From the NCBI GenBank assembly GCA_037447655.1, contig JBBHKE010000890.1, forward strand, positions 62,001 to 126,000: a stretch of 64,000 bases of DNA, written 5' to 3'. Below the pieces are notes generated by a model. That model was not told the DNA's origin and ran no database searches. It saw nothing but the letters and a program-made list of their open reading frames with translations. The position numbers were made by a program, and so were the translations under genes. Positions within the stretch are counted from its first letter, which is position 1, and each line of letters starts with the position of its first letter. The stretch is from Zygnema cylindricum (taxonomy: Eukaryota; Streptophyta; Zygnematophyceae; Zygnematales; Zygnemataceae). This document shows positions 1 to 11,894 of the stretch, one piece after another.

Positions 1-1876
1 ATATGAGCTGAAATAAACATTCCATCTTGCTGATCACATATTTTATTTAGCATACAATTTTCCATAAATCCAAGCAAAGATTTTATCCCACTCATCTCTT
101 TTCCATCCACACAGAATCCGATTTCCCTCTTGCAATTAAAAAAAACCAGCCCCATCCCCAATCTGCGACACCACACCCAGATGCTAACCCTTTACAGGCA
201 CACCACCATAAATGCCATCACTCCCATTAGTGATGTCAAAACCATTACCCCCCATATTTATCGTTATATCAAGAGTCCCCACTAAGTTCCTCATAAAATC
301 TACATCTTCCAAGCTCATATTTTTATCCATGATACTCACCCCATTTTCTGAACTTTCCTCACTCTCTCCCATGGAATTCTTTCCACTATCACTTTCTATA
401 ATGATTCCCAAAGAGTATTTCTCCTCCCCTAAGCTTTTCATTAAATATTTCTTTTCTCCACTATCATTTAAAACCCCCTCTAGTTTTACTTCTCCCCTTT
501 CCTCCAAATCCGTTGAAGTCTCCTTTTCCAACCAGTTTTCTGTTTCCCAAATATTTATAGAATTATCCTTATTATTTTTATTTTTCCCTTTTTCATTTAT
601 GTATCCTAGATCTGACTTTCTCATTTCTAACTCATACTTTCTACACTCCTTGACATCCTCATCATTTCTAACTCCCTCAAGTACCTCCCTTCCCTTTACT
701 TCCCTTATACCTCCAAAAGCACATCGTTGCTTTCGTGTAATTTCCGCGTACTTCTCTCTCTTCTCCATTCTACCAATGTGAAGAAGCTCCAATATTTCTT
801 CATCCTCTTTCTCCTCTTCCCCTTCTTCCTCCTCTTTCACATTCCAACTTCTAAGTTCTTCCAAACAAGGACACTCCTCTATATAGTGACCCGGTTCTCT
901 ACAAAAGAAGCAAACACCCTTTTTCAAAGCTCCCTTTTTTTTTCCTCTCCCTCTCTTTCCACCAAAGTTCTGATAAGGTTTACCTTCGTCTTTTTCCTCT
1001 CATCACGCTTCCGATCGTCACCGCCGTTCCTCTCATCACGCTTGCGCCAATCACCACCAGTTGTAAATGCAGTCACCCTCTCACTTCCCCTACGAAGCTC
1101 CAAAGTACTTTCCCTCACAAGAATTATCCCCATGGTAAAGCTCCAAGTCTATGAGGAGCTATCCATTGCCTGAATACAATAAATGATGTTTTCGTACTCA
1201 TCTGGGAGTTTCATGAGTAGTGTATTGATCTTTCTCTCCTCAGATTCTACATACCCCGCACTAGCAAGCTCAACATATAATGCAGCAATATCATTGCAAA
1301 ACCATATCATGTTACCGCCTTTATAAACATAGGCCTCTATTTCATGTTTTACTAACTGCTGCCTCTGAATAGTCTCACATTTATAAATATGCCTTAGTGT
1401 TTCCCATATTTCCGAAGACTTGGTAAGACTTAAAAGAGTGATAGCTATGGACTTAGACACATATCTAAGTAATAGATGTTTTGCTATAGTGTTTTTATAC
1501 TCCAAAATTTTACTATCATTTTCTTCAGTTTACTTATAATCCCTCTAAGTGAAGATGTGACGGAGAGCATAGCTCCCCTCACCATAAATGTCCCTTTATC
1601 ATTCTCCCCTATTTCCCCATCCACTGAAAGGTTTTTCCCTTCACCTTTTGATTCATCTGAACTCTGGTTGATATTCTAGGCAACCTCAGATGATTCTCCC
1701 TTGTAACCTCTTTTAAAGCCAAGTGGCGGACATCTCACTTGTCCCGAAGCAATTCCCCATAAGTGCTTCTCGAAAAGCAATCCCTCCTTAATAAACTCCC
1801 AATAAGTGAAGTTTGTTCCATCGAACATTGGCACCCTAGATGGTGGGCCCAAAACCTGAAATTCTGTGGTCTCCAT
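1..1876 (-). pseudogene. Gag-only non-autonomous copia element, copy 1, coding region (decayed)
   Basis: Reading leftwards from 1876 the region encodes a copia-type Gag: N-terminus METTEFQVLGPPSRVPMF (1876-1676), a helical Gag core ending SAGYVESEERKINTLLMKLP (1505-1149), a basic R/K/D/G stretch (about 1133-924), and a CCHC knuckle CFFCREPGHYIEEC in the 247-residue frame 927-184. After the knuckle comes an acidic, lysine-rich tail ending DITNGSDGIYGGVPVKG, which aligns with the RNase H segment of the intact element at 36540-42750 (SDASYGDVPLRR). No protease, integrase or reverse transcriptase lies between knuckle and tail. Frameshifts and stops (for example after DSSS near 1149) show decay. 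The same layout recurs at 11895-13729 and 58609-60489, so the deletion is ancestral. The element runs off the left edge. The Gag assignment is secure; the tail's function is unknown. Confidence 0.8.
1844..1856 (-). other. Primer-binding site, half-tRNA type (variant)
   Basis: The 13 bp next to the LTR read GGTTTTGGGCCCA on the minus strand, one base from GGTTATGGGCCCA, the complement of the initiator tRNA-Met anticodon arm. It lies within the Gag reading frame. Confidence 0.65.
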
Positions 1877-2921
1877 TGACCCACAGAATGAGCAGCCTAT
1901 GTAAAGCCTCTAGGACAATATTTGCCCCTTCTACTTTCCCGCTGAATAAGCGTCTCCAGGAACACAAATATTCTGACCACTCTCACCCATGTGAGGACAA
2001 GACTCCCCTGAGTCAAACGCAAAAAGAATCATTGAATTTGCTCACTTGAGCATTAAGTTATGGCTCGTCAAAGATGACCTTTATAGTTATAAAAGTACCT
2101 AAATATCACTAAGTCTTGGTTTGCCTACTCACGACTACCTACTACTAAACCCTAGTCCAATAGGAACACTTTATAGTACAAGAAGGTACAATGGGTGATG
2201 TACTTATTGAACGGATATTGTACGACATGGTCTATAAGGTGACAACTGTCAAATTGGGAGCCATGGTTCCTCCTCCCATCTTCTCTGGTATCAAATAATG
2301 TGGCGCCACGTGGCACCGCGTGATGCTATCTCCAAACACCGCCAAAAGCTCACTTCGCGTGGCGGCAACAATGGCGGCCGTCCGATCAAAACATATTTTA
2401 CACGGTTCAGATTCGCGCACATGCATGAATTGCTCCTTTTCGTTAGTCTGCCATTAATTAGTTGTTGCGTTAACGTAAATATATCTTTGAAACCCGTAGC
2501 GTGTATCGTTTCGTCAACGCCTTACTGGATAAGGCATATCTCTACAATTATAACCATAAACCATGGTTCAAATCTGGTGTAGGGCAGTTTTTGGTTATTT
2601 GTTAGTTAGTTAGAATTCTCTTCTTGTACACTTATAAATACCTATTGTACCCTACATATGCCATCGTTTACTCTAAGCTATAGGCTAAAGCTAGAATGTA
2701 GGGACGAGGATCAAATCCTGGATCCGGCACAATCATTTTGGTACAAACTACGAATTAGCCTATCCTCTTTTAGACAGCCATGGCTCTAGCTCTCTCTTTG
2801 GTCTTAAGTGACTGCAGCAAGTATGGGGACCGGAGAGAGTTGAGCGAGAAGCAGGTTGCCTTTGCTGACTTACTCTATTTATTTTTCCAATACAAACCTA
2901 GAAAATACATTGATTTCAACA
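1857..2921 (-). repeat. 5' LTR of gag-only element copy 1 (mosaic LTR)
   Basis: On the minus strand the repeat begins TGTTGAAATCAATG (at 2921) and ends CAGAATTTCA (at 1857), directly before the primer-binding site at 1844-1856. Its second half closely resembles the LTR of the intact element at 36540-37430 (same ATGGAGACCACAG end, same TATAAAGG region), while its first ~200 bp resemble the unrelated LTR group at 4276-5318. It holds two tRNA-like modules instead of one (B-box-like motifs near 2706 and near 2555-2580). This LTR type differs from the LTRs of the other two gag-only copies. Confidence 0.8.
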
Positions 2922-4275
2922 AACCTCTTACCTCCGAGTGAAGGCACTGTAGTCGATCCCTAGATATTAGTGTGTACCAAATCTTTTTTTTTTTTTCCTT
3001 TCTGAGTGGCTACTTTTGGGAAGGATAACTTGTGTTCCTTACCTTAAGCACATCCACCTACAGTCACTAAGATTTTCACTTTCTCCAAACGAAATCCCTT
3101 ATACTACTCCCATGTTTATCATTTCATTCAACTTATCTAAATGCGCATGTCTAAGCCTCTTATGCCATAATATAGTATCTTGAACAGTAGCTTGATAAAT
3201 TTTTTGTTTGTCATTGCTTTAAATTAGTAAAAACATCCCTTGGCTGCCCTGTTTAGGAGTGAAATAAACTTCCTCCTCAAAACTTGCAGTATAGGTTCCC
3301 TTTCTAGTGCTAATTTCAAAACCCTTATCATCTAACACAAATGTTTAGATGAGGTTTTTTTTTAACTCAAAAGTAAACAATACATTAGAGAATGTAACTA
3401 TGGATATTTTTCCCTCCACTAAGACTTTCATATCTACTGATCCTACCAAAGTAGTTGTGACTACCCTTAGATCTCACTACTCTATCTCTACGGTGGGAAT
3501 CTTTCTCATTTTTGTGAATATGTGTTTATCTTTACACGTGTATAGAAGCACCTAACTTCACAATCAAGCGTGCTTCACTTGCTTATCATCCTTTGGCACA
3601 TTTCTTTTTTCGTGGAATTTCGACCTAAGTCTTCACCTCCATCTCCTCATCTAATCATTGTCCTCGATTTCCTCCACATATACCTGTGTCAAAAATGCCT
3701 TTTTCTTTCCACTCAGAGGTCCTATTTGCCCCTCTTTTAACCAAAGTTATATCAGTATAGATCATTAAACCATATAGTGCCCTCGTTTTTTGCAAAAATG
3801 ACACAGTCCCTTTAAAACCCTTGGTCCGGACTCATCGGTCTATTTTTTCTCCCCCCCCCCGTCATAACTTCCAATCTGATTTTTTGGATCTTTGTTCCTC
3901 GAATCGGTCTTTGCTGCTAAAGCTTGGGCACTATTTCCTCCCATCAGGATTTTTATCATATTATTTGCACAAGAATCATCCCTACCACGAAATTCCAGGT
4001 CTAGTAGGAATCCGGATGGTCTTGTGAACGGTTAACTATATTCTCATAATAATCGGGCAACTTCATCAATAGACACTTTACATTCATCTTTTCAATTTCA
4101 ACCTTTCGAGCACTCTCATACTGTTTAAAGAGTGAAGCAATCTCATTACAAAAATCTAGCATATCTCCCCCTTTGAATTCATATGCATCTATTTTCAGAT
4201 CAAGAAAAAGCTGCTGCTGAATCCAACCACTTTGTTACATTTCTATGAGTGCCACCCATAAATCAAATACCTTTT
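2922..4275 (-). pseudogene. Copia element N, integrase-protease-gag remnant
   Basis: Minus-strand translation gives degraded copia segments in order: integrase zinc region and GAG-pre-integrase (about 3200-2930, WHKR-like and CSGC-like remains), protease region (about 3560-3300, with the ITTTLVGSV-type segment of its relatives), a Gag CCHC knuckle near 3830-3770, and Gag core to 4275. Many stops and indels. Gag continues across the element C insertion at 10704-10758 and across the second insertion at 14855-15227. N is therefore an old minus-strand element broken by three later ones. Its 3' end lies beyond the left edge, where copy 1 has inserted into the integrase region. Confidence 0.75.
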
Positions 4276-5318
4276 TGTAGAAATTAATGGTTTTAAGTAT
4301 TTTCTAGGTCTGAATAGAAATAAAGAAGCCGAGGCAGTCTACCTCTAACTTCTCTCTCCAACTCTCAAACTTGTCGCACTGAGAAATTGGAGAGGAAGCT
4401 AGAGCCATGGCTACCTAGGCTATCCTGAGGTTTACGGGAAATTTATATTAGTCAAGGGATTAATTACTAAAAGGTATGTGCCGGCGACAAGATTTGATCC
4501 GGGTACCTGCCGGCCGTCAGAAAGTAGATAGCCGGTAGCCTTAGCCGTTAAGTCTAGAAGTAGTCTTACATAGTATATAGTACGATAATGATTTAAACAT
4601 GTACACGTAGGGTAAATCATTTAACTATAACTATTAACGGGATACATAGATATGGTAGTGTAAAAGTACGAATTGCGGTACGGATAAAAAATCAATACCG
4701 CGCTTTGATTTCGTAAGCGAAACAAATACCGCGCATGTATTTATCACGGCTACGATCAAATGCGAGTTTAATTGGACGGCCGGAATTTGCGCCGAGATCG
4801 CGGAAGAAGAATTCGGCGGTTTGTGGGCATCGCCACATCGGATGACACGTGGCGATGTTACATTGGAGCGCGGCATCTCCGAGGATTAAAGGAGCCAATC
4901 CGGATATTCCACCTGTGGACATTTAGGCCATGTCGTACAATGTCCGTACATAAAGTACACCAGCAGCTGTACTTTTGCGTACGGAACTGTATTCTGATTG
5001 GTTCCGTACATCAGAAGATAAAGTCTGTGAGAGAGATAGGACTTAGAAAAATTAGAAGATAGGACCCTCTCTCCCAGAGAGCTTCTGTACAAAAGGTCAA
5101 ATTTGACACTCCATAACTTACTGCTCAGGGGAGCAAATTCAGAGATTCTTTTTGCTATCGACTCAAGGGAGTCTTGCCTTCACAGGGGTGCAGGTGGTCA
5201 GAGTTTTTGTCTGCCAAGGTGGCAGTTATTTTTGCTTAAACACAAAGGGGTCAGGATTATCCTAGAGGCTTCTTGGAAGCTGTCCACTCTGAGGACTTAT
5301 GGAGGTCTCAGAGTTTCA
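4276..5318 (+). repeat. 5' LTR of element C
   Basis: Starts TGTAGAAATTAATGG and ends CAGAGTTTCA. It contains an antisense tRNA-like module (B-box-like motif near 4490), a CTCTCTCCCAGAGAG stem near 5066-5080, and three small hairpins at 5122-5135, 5160-5173 and 5177-5194. The last 20 bp include the Gag start codon at 5299. Confidence 0.9.
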
Positions 5319-8300
5319 GGTTATGGGCCCACCCTCTAGGGTACCAATCTTTAATGGAACAGGCTTCATATACTGGGAAAGTATGATGATAGGAGCTCTA
5401 TGCGAAAAAAGGTTTTGGGGGATAATGAGTGGACGATTGGGGCGTCCATCAAGTCTTGGAATTCCTCCCGGGTTTGGAGGAAGCACATTCACCAGGAAAG
5501 AGGATTCACCTTCAACGGAGGAAACAAAAGAAGGAGAGGTGGTGGACAAAGGAAAGGAGAAGGAGGCGACCACACCAATAGCAACTGGTTCGGCATTCAT
5601 GTCACCTATTCCGAGGAACGAGGAGAATGATACTGAAACCTGGGACTTCAACAATATGGCGGAAAAGCACTTCATCCTACGCCATCTCACTCAAGGACTT
5701 GCATGTTTTCATTTGCAGGGAGAAAGGGGATTCGATCTTTGGATGGCTCTCATAGAGATGTACTGAAGTGGTACGATTCAGCAACAACAGTTGGCTGATC
5801 AGAAAGTTAAGGAGTATGTATACAAAAGGGGAAATATGTTGGATTTTTGCAATGAGCTTACTACACTCTTCATGGAGTTAGAGAGTGCACGAAAATTTTT
5901 TAGTGATAAAGAAAAGGTTAACTGTTTACTGATGAAGTTACCTGATGAGTTCGAGAACATAGTCAACCGTGTGCAAGACTTGTCGGACTCAAGGTGGATA
6001 TGGAACTCATTGGAAGGGATGATTCTCGTTCGAGAGAATACGATTGAGATCCGAAGGGGAGGAAAGAGTGGCCAAGCCTTGGCAACAGCGACCTATTGGA
6101 GGAACAAAGATTCCAGGAAACCAATCGGAAACTATGGGGTAGGGAGCAGAAAAAACACGCTGACGAGTTCGAACCAAGGGCTCCCAAAGGTTTATGTCAT
6201 TTTTGTAAGAAACCGGGGCACTATATGGCAGAGTGCACTAAGCAAACCGAGCTTCGGTTAAAGGAGGGGCAGACCGGTGGTACCGCGAGAGGAAAGAAAA
6301 AGGCCCTTGTCACACAGGTACTTGAGGCGGAATCCGACGACGAAGACGATGAGCTCCTTTTGCATAAGGAGTTGGAGGCAAATATGAGGTTGAAATTCCA
6401 CGAAGGCAGAAATGTGCTTACGGTGGATTGAAAGGTGAAGCGGGCTGGATTATAGATTCAGGTGCCTCCATGCACATGTGTAAGGATAGGCACCTGTTCA
6501 CTATGATATGAAAGATTCCCACCGTAGAGATAGAGTACGGGGATGGGAGGATAGTCACCACTACTCTTGTAGGATCGGTAGATCTGAAAGTGTTAGTAGA
6601 AGGAAAGACATCCATATTAACATTCTCCGATGTATTGTTTATTCCGTAGCTGAACAAAAACCTTATTTCTACATCTATATTAGATGATAAGGGTTTTTTC
6701 ACTACCAGTAGGGAAGGAGTCTTTACTGCTAGTTTTGAGGAGGATGTCTATTTCATTGCTGAGAAAGGTAACCATGGGATGTTTAGGCTGATCTTAAGTA
6801 ATGAAACGAAAAAACTTTATTATGTTGGTGTTCATGATATTATGATGTGGCATAAGAGGCTTGGGCATGTGAATCTAGACAAGTTAAGAGAGATGAAAAA
6901 GATGGGAGTGGTGGAAGGGATTAAGTTTAGTGAGAGTGATAATATAAGTGATAAGAGTGGGTGTGCTCAAGGTAAAACACTCTGATTACCCTTTTCTAAA
7001 ACAGCCACCTATAAAGGAGAATAAATTCTAGATCAAGTACACACAGATATTTGGGGACCGGCTAGAGTACCCTCACCGGGGGGGGAAGAGATTTATGATG
7101 ACTATCACTGATGATTGGTCTCGGTATTCCCGAGTGTATTTTTTGAAAAACAAGTCCGACGCTCAGGATTGTTTTAGACAATATAAAGCATGGAGCCAAA
7201 AACTCCATGAAACTCCAATCAAGAGAATAAGGAGTGACAATGGTGGAGAGTATACTTCTAACCAGTTTGAGGATTTTCTGAGGGAAGATGGGGTCCAACA
7301 CCAAAAGACAGTTCCACAAAAACCCGGAACAGAATGGGGTAGCTGAAAGGTTAAATAGAACACTAAGTGATAGTGCTAGAAGTATGTTGTCAGATAAGAA
7401 GATAGGAAAAAGGTTTTGGGCAGAAGCAATGAACTATGCTAATTACCTCAAAAATAGAGTTCTTACTTCAGCTATAAAAGATCAAACACCTTATGAGAGA
7501 TGGACAAGCCGGAAACCAGACATATCTCACTTAAAGGTTTTTGACAGTCAAGTATTTAGTCTAGATACAGATCATTCTAATTGTAAGCTAGATCCTAAAC
7601 GAAAATCGGGATACTTATTAGGATATGATGAGGATGTTAAATGATATAGAGTTTATGATCTAAAAACGGAAGATATAATCTTTGTAAAACATCTAGTAGT
7701 TATGGATGAAAGAAAGTCTGTGGATCCCTTCAAATATGCAAAGTCATTAAAAATCAGATTTGAGTAAAAAATTCTGATGTCTTTGAGCTTACTAACTATC
7801 CATGTTTTAGAGACGATGACATTCTTGCAGGTACAAATCATACGGAGAAGGACTCGGCTGTGGAAACTCTAGCGACAACTCTACCCGAAGCGGAAGACGT
7901 GGTGGAAATTAATTCGGGGATAGGGGAGAAGCCGAGTTTGTTCAAAAGAATCCAAGAGAACCATCTATTCCGGTCTCAGATTTTGAGGGGGGGGAGGAGA
8001 AGTAGCAAAAGACTGCAAGAAAAATAGGTTAATAACAAGGAACTAAACTATCTCATCAATATGATCTTCAGACTTATGGAGAGGCGATGACTTGTCCAGA
8101 AAGAAACCGGTGGAAGACCGCCATCAATGAGGAGATGGCCTCAATTATGGCAGCCGATACTTGGGAGCTAGTAAATTGTCCACCTAACCGAAAACCAATC
8201 GGTTGTAAGTGGGTTTTCAAATTAACACTGAACCCAGATAACACAATCAAACGCTACAAGGCCCGATTAGTGGCAAAGGGATTTACACAAAAGGAGGGAA

Positions 8301-9646
8301 TTGACTACGAGGAAACCTTTGCCCCAGTCGTCAGATTTCCCTCCGTTCGCATACTTCTCAACCTGGCAGCAGCGAAAGACATGGAAGTGCACCAGATGGA
8401 CATCAAGAAAGCCTTTTTGCATGGTGAATTGGAAGAGGAGATCTTCATGAGAAATCCCGAAAGGTTTGTGGAGGAAAGAGAGGAGAGTAAGGTATGGCGG
8501 CTAATTAAATCTCTTTATGGTTTGAAACAGGCACCTCGACAGTGGAATAAGAAGCTTGATGAGTTTCTTACCGGTTTGGGATATATGTTGATCAGCTCAG
8601 ATCACTCAATCTATGTTTTCGAAGATAAGGAAGGTTTTACATTTATTGCAATTTATGTTGATGATTTGCTTGTTTTAAGTAAATCAATGGAAATAATTAA
8701 TAAACTGAAAACCGATCTTAAGGGGAGATTTGAAATGAAGGATATGGGGGAAGCAAAATATATTTTTGGGATTCAAGTAGAGAGAGACCGAAAAAGAAAG
8801 ATTATAAGATTGACTCAAAAGGAAGCAATAGGGAACATGCTTGAAAAATTTCAGATGGATAAAGCTAATAGTTGTACAACTCCAATGGAGTTAAAGTGAG
8901 GGGAGTGAGGAAGAAGGAGTCATAGTCTTAGATGAGGAATTATCTCCTGAAGAACAAAAGTTCATGCAGACTATTCCTCATAGGCAAGTAGTGGGAAGTC
9001 TAATTTATTTTATGAATTGTACCCGGCCGGATTTAGCTGCAGCTGTAGGAGTGCTGGGTAAAAGTCTAAATGCTCCCAGTGAGAGGGATTGGGAGGCAGC
9101 TAAGAGAGTCCTTAGATATTTGATAGGAACTAGGGATCTATGGTTGCATTTGGGTGAGGAGAATACTAACATCACTACTTGGAGTGATGCCAGTTATGGT
9201 GATGCTCCGATGAGGAGATGCACTTCTGGATATGTATTATATATGGGTGATGGGGCTTGCTGTTGGAGTATTAAACAGCAAAAGGTTATTGCTCAGTCCA
9301 CCATGGAGGCTGAGTATATGGCCTCTTGCTCTGCTCTAAAAGAATTGATGTGGGTGAAGTCTTTACTTGGTGAGCTTGGTCACCTTAAGAGTGGTGTGCA
9401 GAAAATATTTTGTGATAATCAAGCAGCAATCGCTATTTCTGCCAATCGTAAACATCATTTTAAAGCCAAAAATATGGACATTAGACTCAGCTTTGTTAGA
9501 AAGAAAGTAAAAAATAAAATAATCAGTTTTAGAGTACAAACCAGATAGTGAAATGGTAGCAGATATGATGACCAAACCTGTGCCTTCCCCCTAAGCTAAT
9601 TTTTTGCAGGGAGAAGTGTGGTCTGAAATTAAAGATTGACTAAAAA
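5299..9646 (+). pseudogene. Decayed copia Gag-Pol of element C
   Basis: Gag starts inside the LTR (MEVSEFQVMGPPSRVPIF, 5299) and is cut by a stop at 5764. It resumes at 5791-6261 and, after a frameshift, carries the knuckle CHFCKKPGHYMAEC (in the 6096-6431 frame). Protease remains begin WIIDSGASMHMC near 6450 and contain stops. GAG-pre-integrase and integrase lie at 6779-7644 (WHKRLGHV; TDDWSRYSRVYF; RSDNGGEYTS), with the catalytic-glutamate region frameshifted near 7300. Reverse transcriptase with YVDDLL is 8087-8899. RNase H is 8964-9548 (TTWSDASYGD, STMEAEYMAS, FCDNQAAI), and the end reads out of frame to about 9646. All domains remain recognisable, so decay is moderate. Confidence 0.88.
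5319..5331 (+). other. Primer-binding site, half-tRNA type
   Basis: GGTTATGGGCCCA immediately follows the LTR. It is complementary to the conserved anticodon stem-loop (around GGGCCCATAACC) of eukaryotic initiator tRNA-Met, not to a tRNA 3' end. The same mode is known from Drosophila copia. Confidence 0.8.
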
Positions 9647-9656
9647 ATAAGGGGAG

Positions 9657-10703
9657 TGTAGAAACTAATGGTTTTAAAGTATTTCCTATGTCTGAATAGA
9701 AATAAAGAAGCCGAGGCAGTCTACTCTAACTTCTCTCTCCAACTCTCAAACTTGTCGCAGTCACTGAGAAATTGGAGAGGGAGCTAGAGCCATGGCTACC
9801 TAGGCTATCCTGAGTTTACGGGAAATTTATATAGTCTATGGATTATTTACTAAAAGGTATGTGCCGGCCACAGGATTTGATCCTGGTACCTGCCGGCCGA
9901 CAGACAGTAGATAGCCGGTAGCCTTAGCCGTTAAGTCTAGAAGTAGTCTTACGTATTATATAGTACGATAATTAATTAAACATTAATTCGTAGGATAAAT
10001 CATTTAACTATAACTGTTAACGGGATACATAGATCTGGTAGTGTAAAAGTACAAATTGCGGTACGGATAAGAAATCAGTACCGCGCATTGATTTCGTAAG
10101 CGAAACAAATACCGCGCAGGTGTTTATTACGGCTACGATCAAATGCAAGTTTAATCGGACGGCCCGAATTAGCGCCGAGATCGCGGAAGAAGAATTCGGC
10201 CGTTTGTGAGCATCGCCACATCGGATGACATGTGGCGATGTTACATTGGAGCGCGGCATCTCCGAGGATTAAAGGAGCGAATCCAAACATACCACGTGTG
10301 GACATTTAAGCCATGTCGTACAGTGTTCGTACATAAAGTACACCGGCAACTGTACTTTTGGGTACGGAACTGTAACCTGATTGGTTTCGTACATCAGTAG
10401 ATAGATTATGCGAGAGAGATAGGACTTAGAAAAAATAGAAGATAGGACCCTCTCTCCCAGAGAGCTTTTGTACAAAAGGTCAACTTTGACCCTCCATAAC
10501 TTACTGCTCAGGTGAGCAAATTCACAGATTCTTTTTGCTATCGACTCAGGGGAGTCTTGCCTTCACATGGTTGCACGTGGTGAGAGTTTTTGTCTGCCCA
10601 GGGGTGGCAGTTAATTTTGCTTAAACACAAAGGGGTGAGGATTATCCTAGAGGCTTCTTGGAAGCTGTCCACTCTGAGGACTTATGGAGGTCTCATAGTT
10701 TCA
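9657..10703 (+). repeat. 3' LTR of element C
   Basis: Starts TGTAGAAACTAATGG and ends CATAGTTTCA, followed by the duplication CTTTT. It differs from the 5' LTR by many scattered substitutions, so the insertion is much older than element D. Hairpins sit at about 10505-10570, and the palindrome GGTCAACTTTGACC at 10478-10491. Confidence 0.9.
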
Positions 10704-10758
10704 CTTTTCCACTTACAAATGTAGCGAAGCAAGTCTTAGGGTGGTATGACGAGATATG
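10704..10758 (-). pseudogene. Element N gag fragment between two insertions
   Basis: This 55-bp piece matches the Gag region at 23839-23885 of element E. It begins with the second copy of C's target-site duplication, and ends where gag-only copy 2 starts. It shows that both younger elements landed in the same Gag gene. Confidence 0.65.
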
Positions 10759-11894
10759 TGTCGATATTTGTGTATTTTCTAGTTTGTATTAGGATAGAAA
10801 AAGGCAGAGGCAATGTTCCTCTAACTCCCGTCTCCAAGCCCCCACACTTGTGTAGTTAATGAATGCTGGATAGAGAGATAAACGCATGGTTGCCTATGCC
10901 CTCTAGAAAAGGACACAAAGTAAATTAAGTAGATTTACCGAAACAGTGCTTGACGGACCCAAAAATTGATCTTGGTACCTATCGTCCGTCAAGACATTCG
11001 TAGCAGTTAGCTTTGTCCGTTAGGTCTAAGACTAGTGCTAAGGTACAAAGGGTTTGATAGTTAGTTAAACAGTTACAAGTAGAGATTTGCAATTAACAAG
11101 ATTATGGGTTCATAGAGCATAAAATAGTTGTACGTCAAGTACCGGACAAAACAAATAGTAAAGACATTTGTTTTGACGGTCTGTATTAGATGATAATATA
11201 AATCAGATGGTCGTGGGTTTGCGCCAGTTTCACGGAAAGGACAATTTGGCGATTTGCGGATGTCGCCACTCTGCATAACACGCGGCAACATCATACGGGT
11301 TTACAGAATCTCCAAAATGGAAGACAACAAATTTGGATGTGACAAATGTCGCATAATGGCTATATAGTACAATGTCCGTAAAAATACTCCGGCACCTGTA
11401 CTTTCTTGTACACTACATTCTTCGTGATTAGTCAGTGTTTCACAACTAGGGGGTTTAGAGAGGGGTTTAGGACTTAGAATATTTTGGGTAGGTAGTTGCC
11501 TCTCCCTGAGAGCATCTTGTATAAAAAGCTAACTTTGTCCACCCATAACTACTAACACATTTGACCAATTTCAATGATGTTTTTTGTTGCGACTTAAAGG
11601 AGTCCACGCTACATAGGGGTGAAGTTAATCAGAGTGTTTTCTTGCCCACGGTGGCTGCATTTCTAAAGGAAAGTCAAAGTGGGAATGTTATCCAAAACTC
11701 ATATTCCAACTATGCATGTTGTGATGGAACTAAGCACACAAAAGTCTTATTTCACATAAAGTGAAGTTGTAATAGTGTTTTGATTCTCAAGGGTCAATCA
11801 TTTGGGATTTTATAAACTTGGAGTCGGCTCTATCTAGATTAGCTTCTTTCGATATGTGAATGTGTGTGTGGCAATAGAGCCAATAGGAATTTCA
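10759..11894 (+). repeat. 5' LTR of gag-only copy 2
   Basis: Starts TGTCGATATTTGTG and ends GGAATTTCA before the primer-binding site CGTTATGGGCCCA (11895-11907). It holds a TATA box (TATAAAAAG at about 11520-11528), an antisense tRNA-like module near 10963-11010, and a hairpin region at about 11595-11625. Confidence 0.85.

Larger units (their letters stand above)
4276..10703 (+). mobile_element. Copia LTR retrotransposon C, full length, decayed
   Basis: A complete element with two LTRs (4276-5318 and 9657-10703) and a 5-bp target-site duplication CTTTT (4271-4275 and 10704-10708). The flanking Gag sequence of element N joins in register when C is removed. It has a primer-binding site at 5319-5331 and a purine-rich tract AAGGGGAG just before 9657. 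The internal order is gag, protease, integrase, reverse transcriptase, RNase H, as in Ty1/copia. Scattered stops and frameshifts make it non-autonomous now. Confidence 0.92.

Noticed and set aside
212-781. 189-codon plus-strand open frame
   Set aside because: Antisense shadow of the gag-only element copy 1; low-complexity S/F/P/L composition and no domain.
4680-5100. Short open frames repeated in several LTRs (for example MPRSNVTSPRVIRCGD)
   Set aside because: Recurrence reflects LTR homology, not coding constraint; frames are broken differently in each copy.
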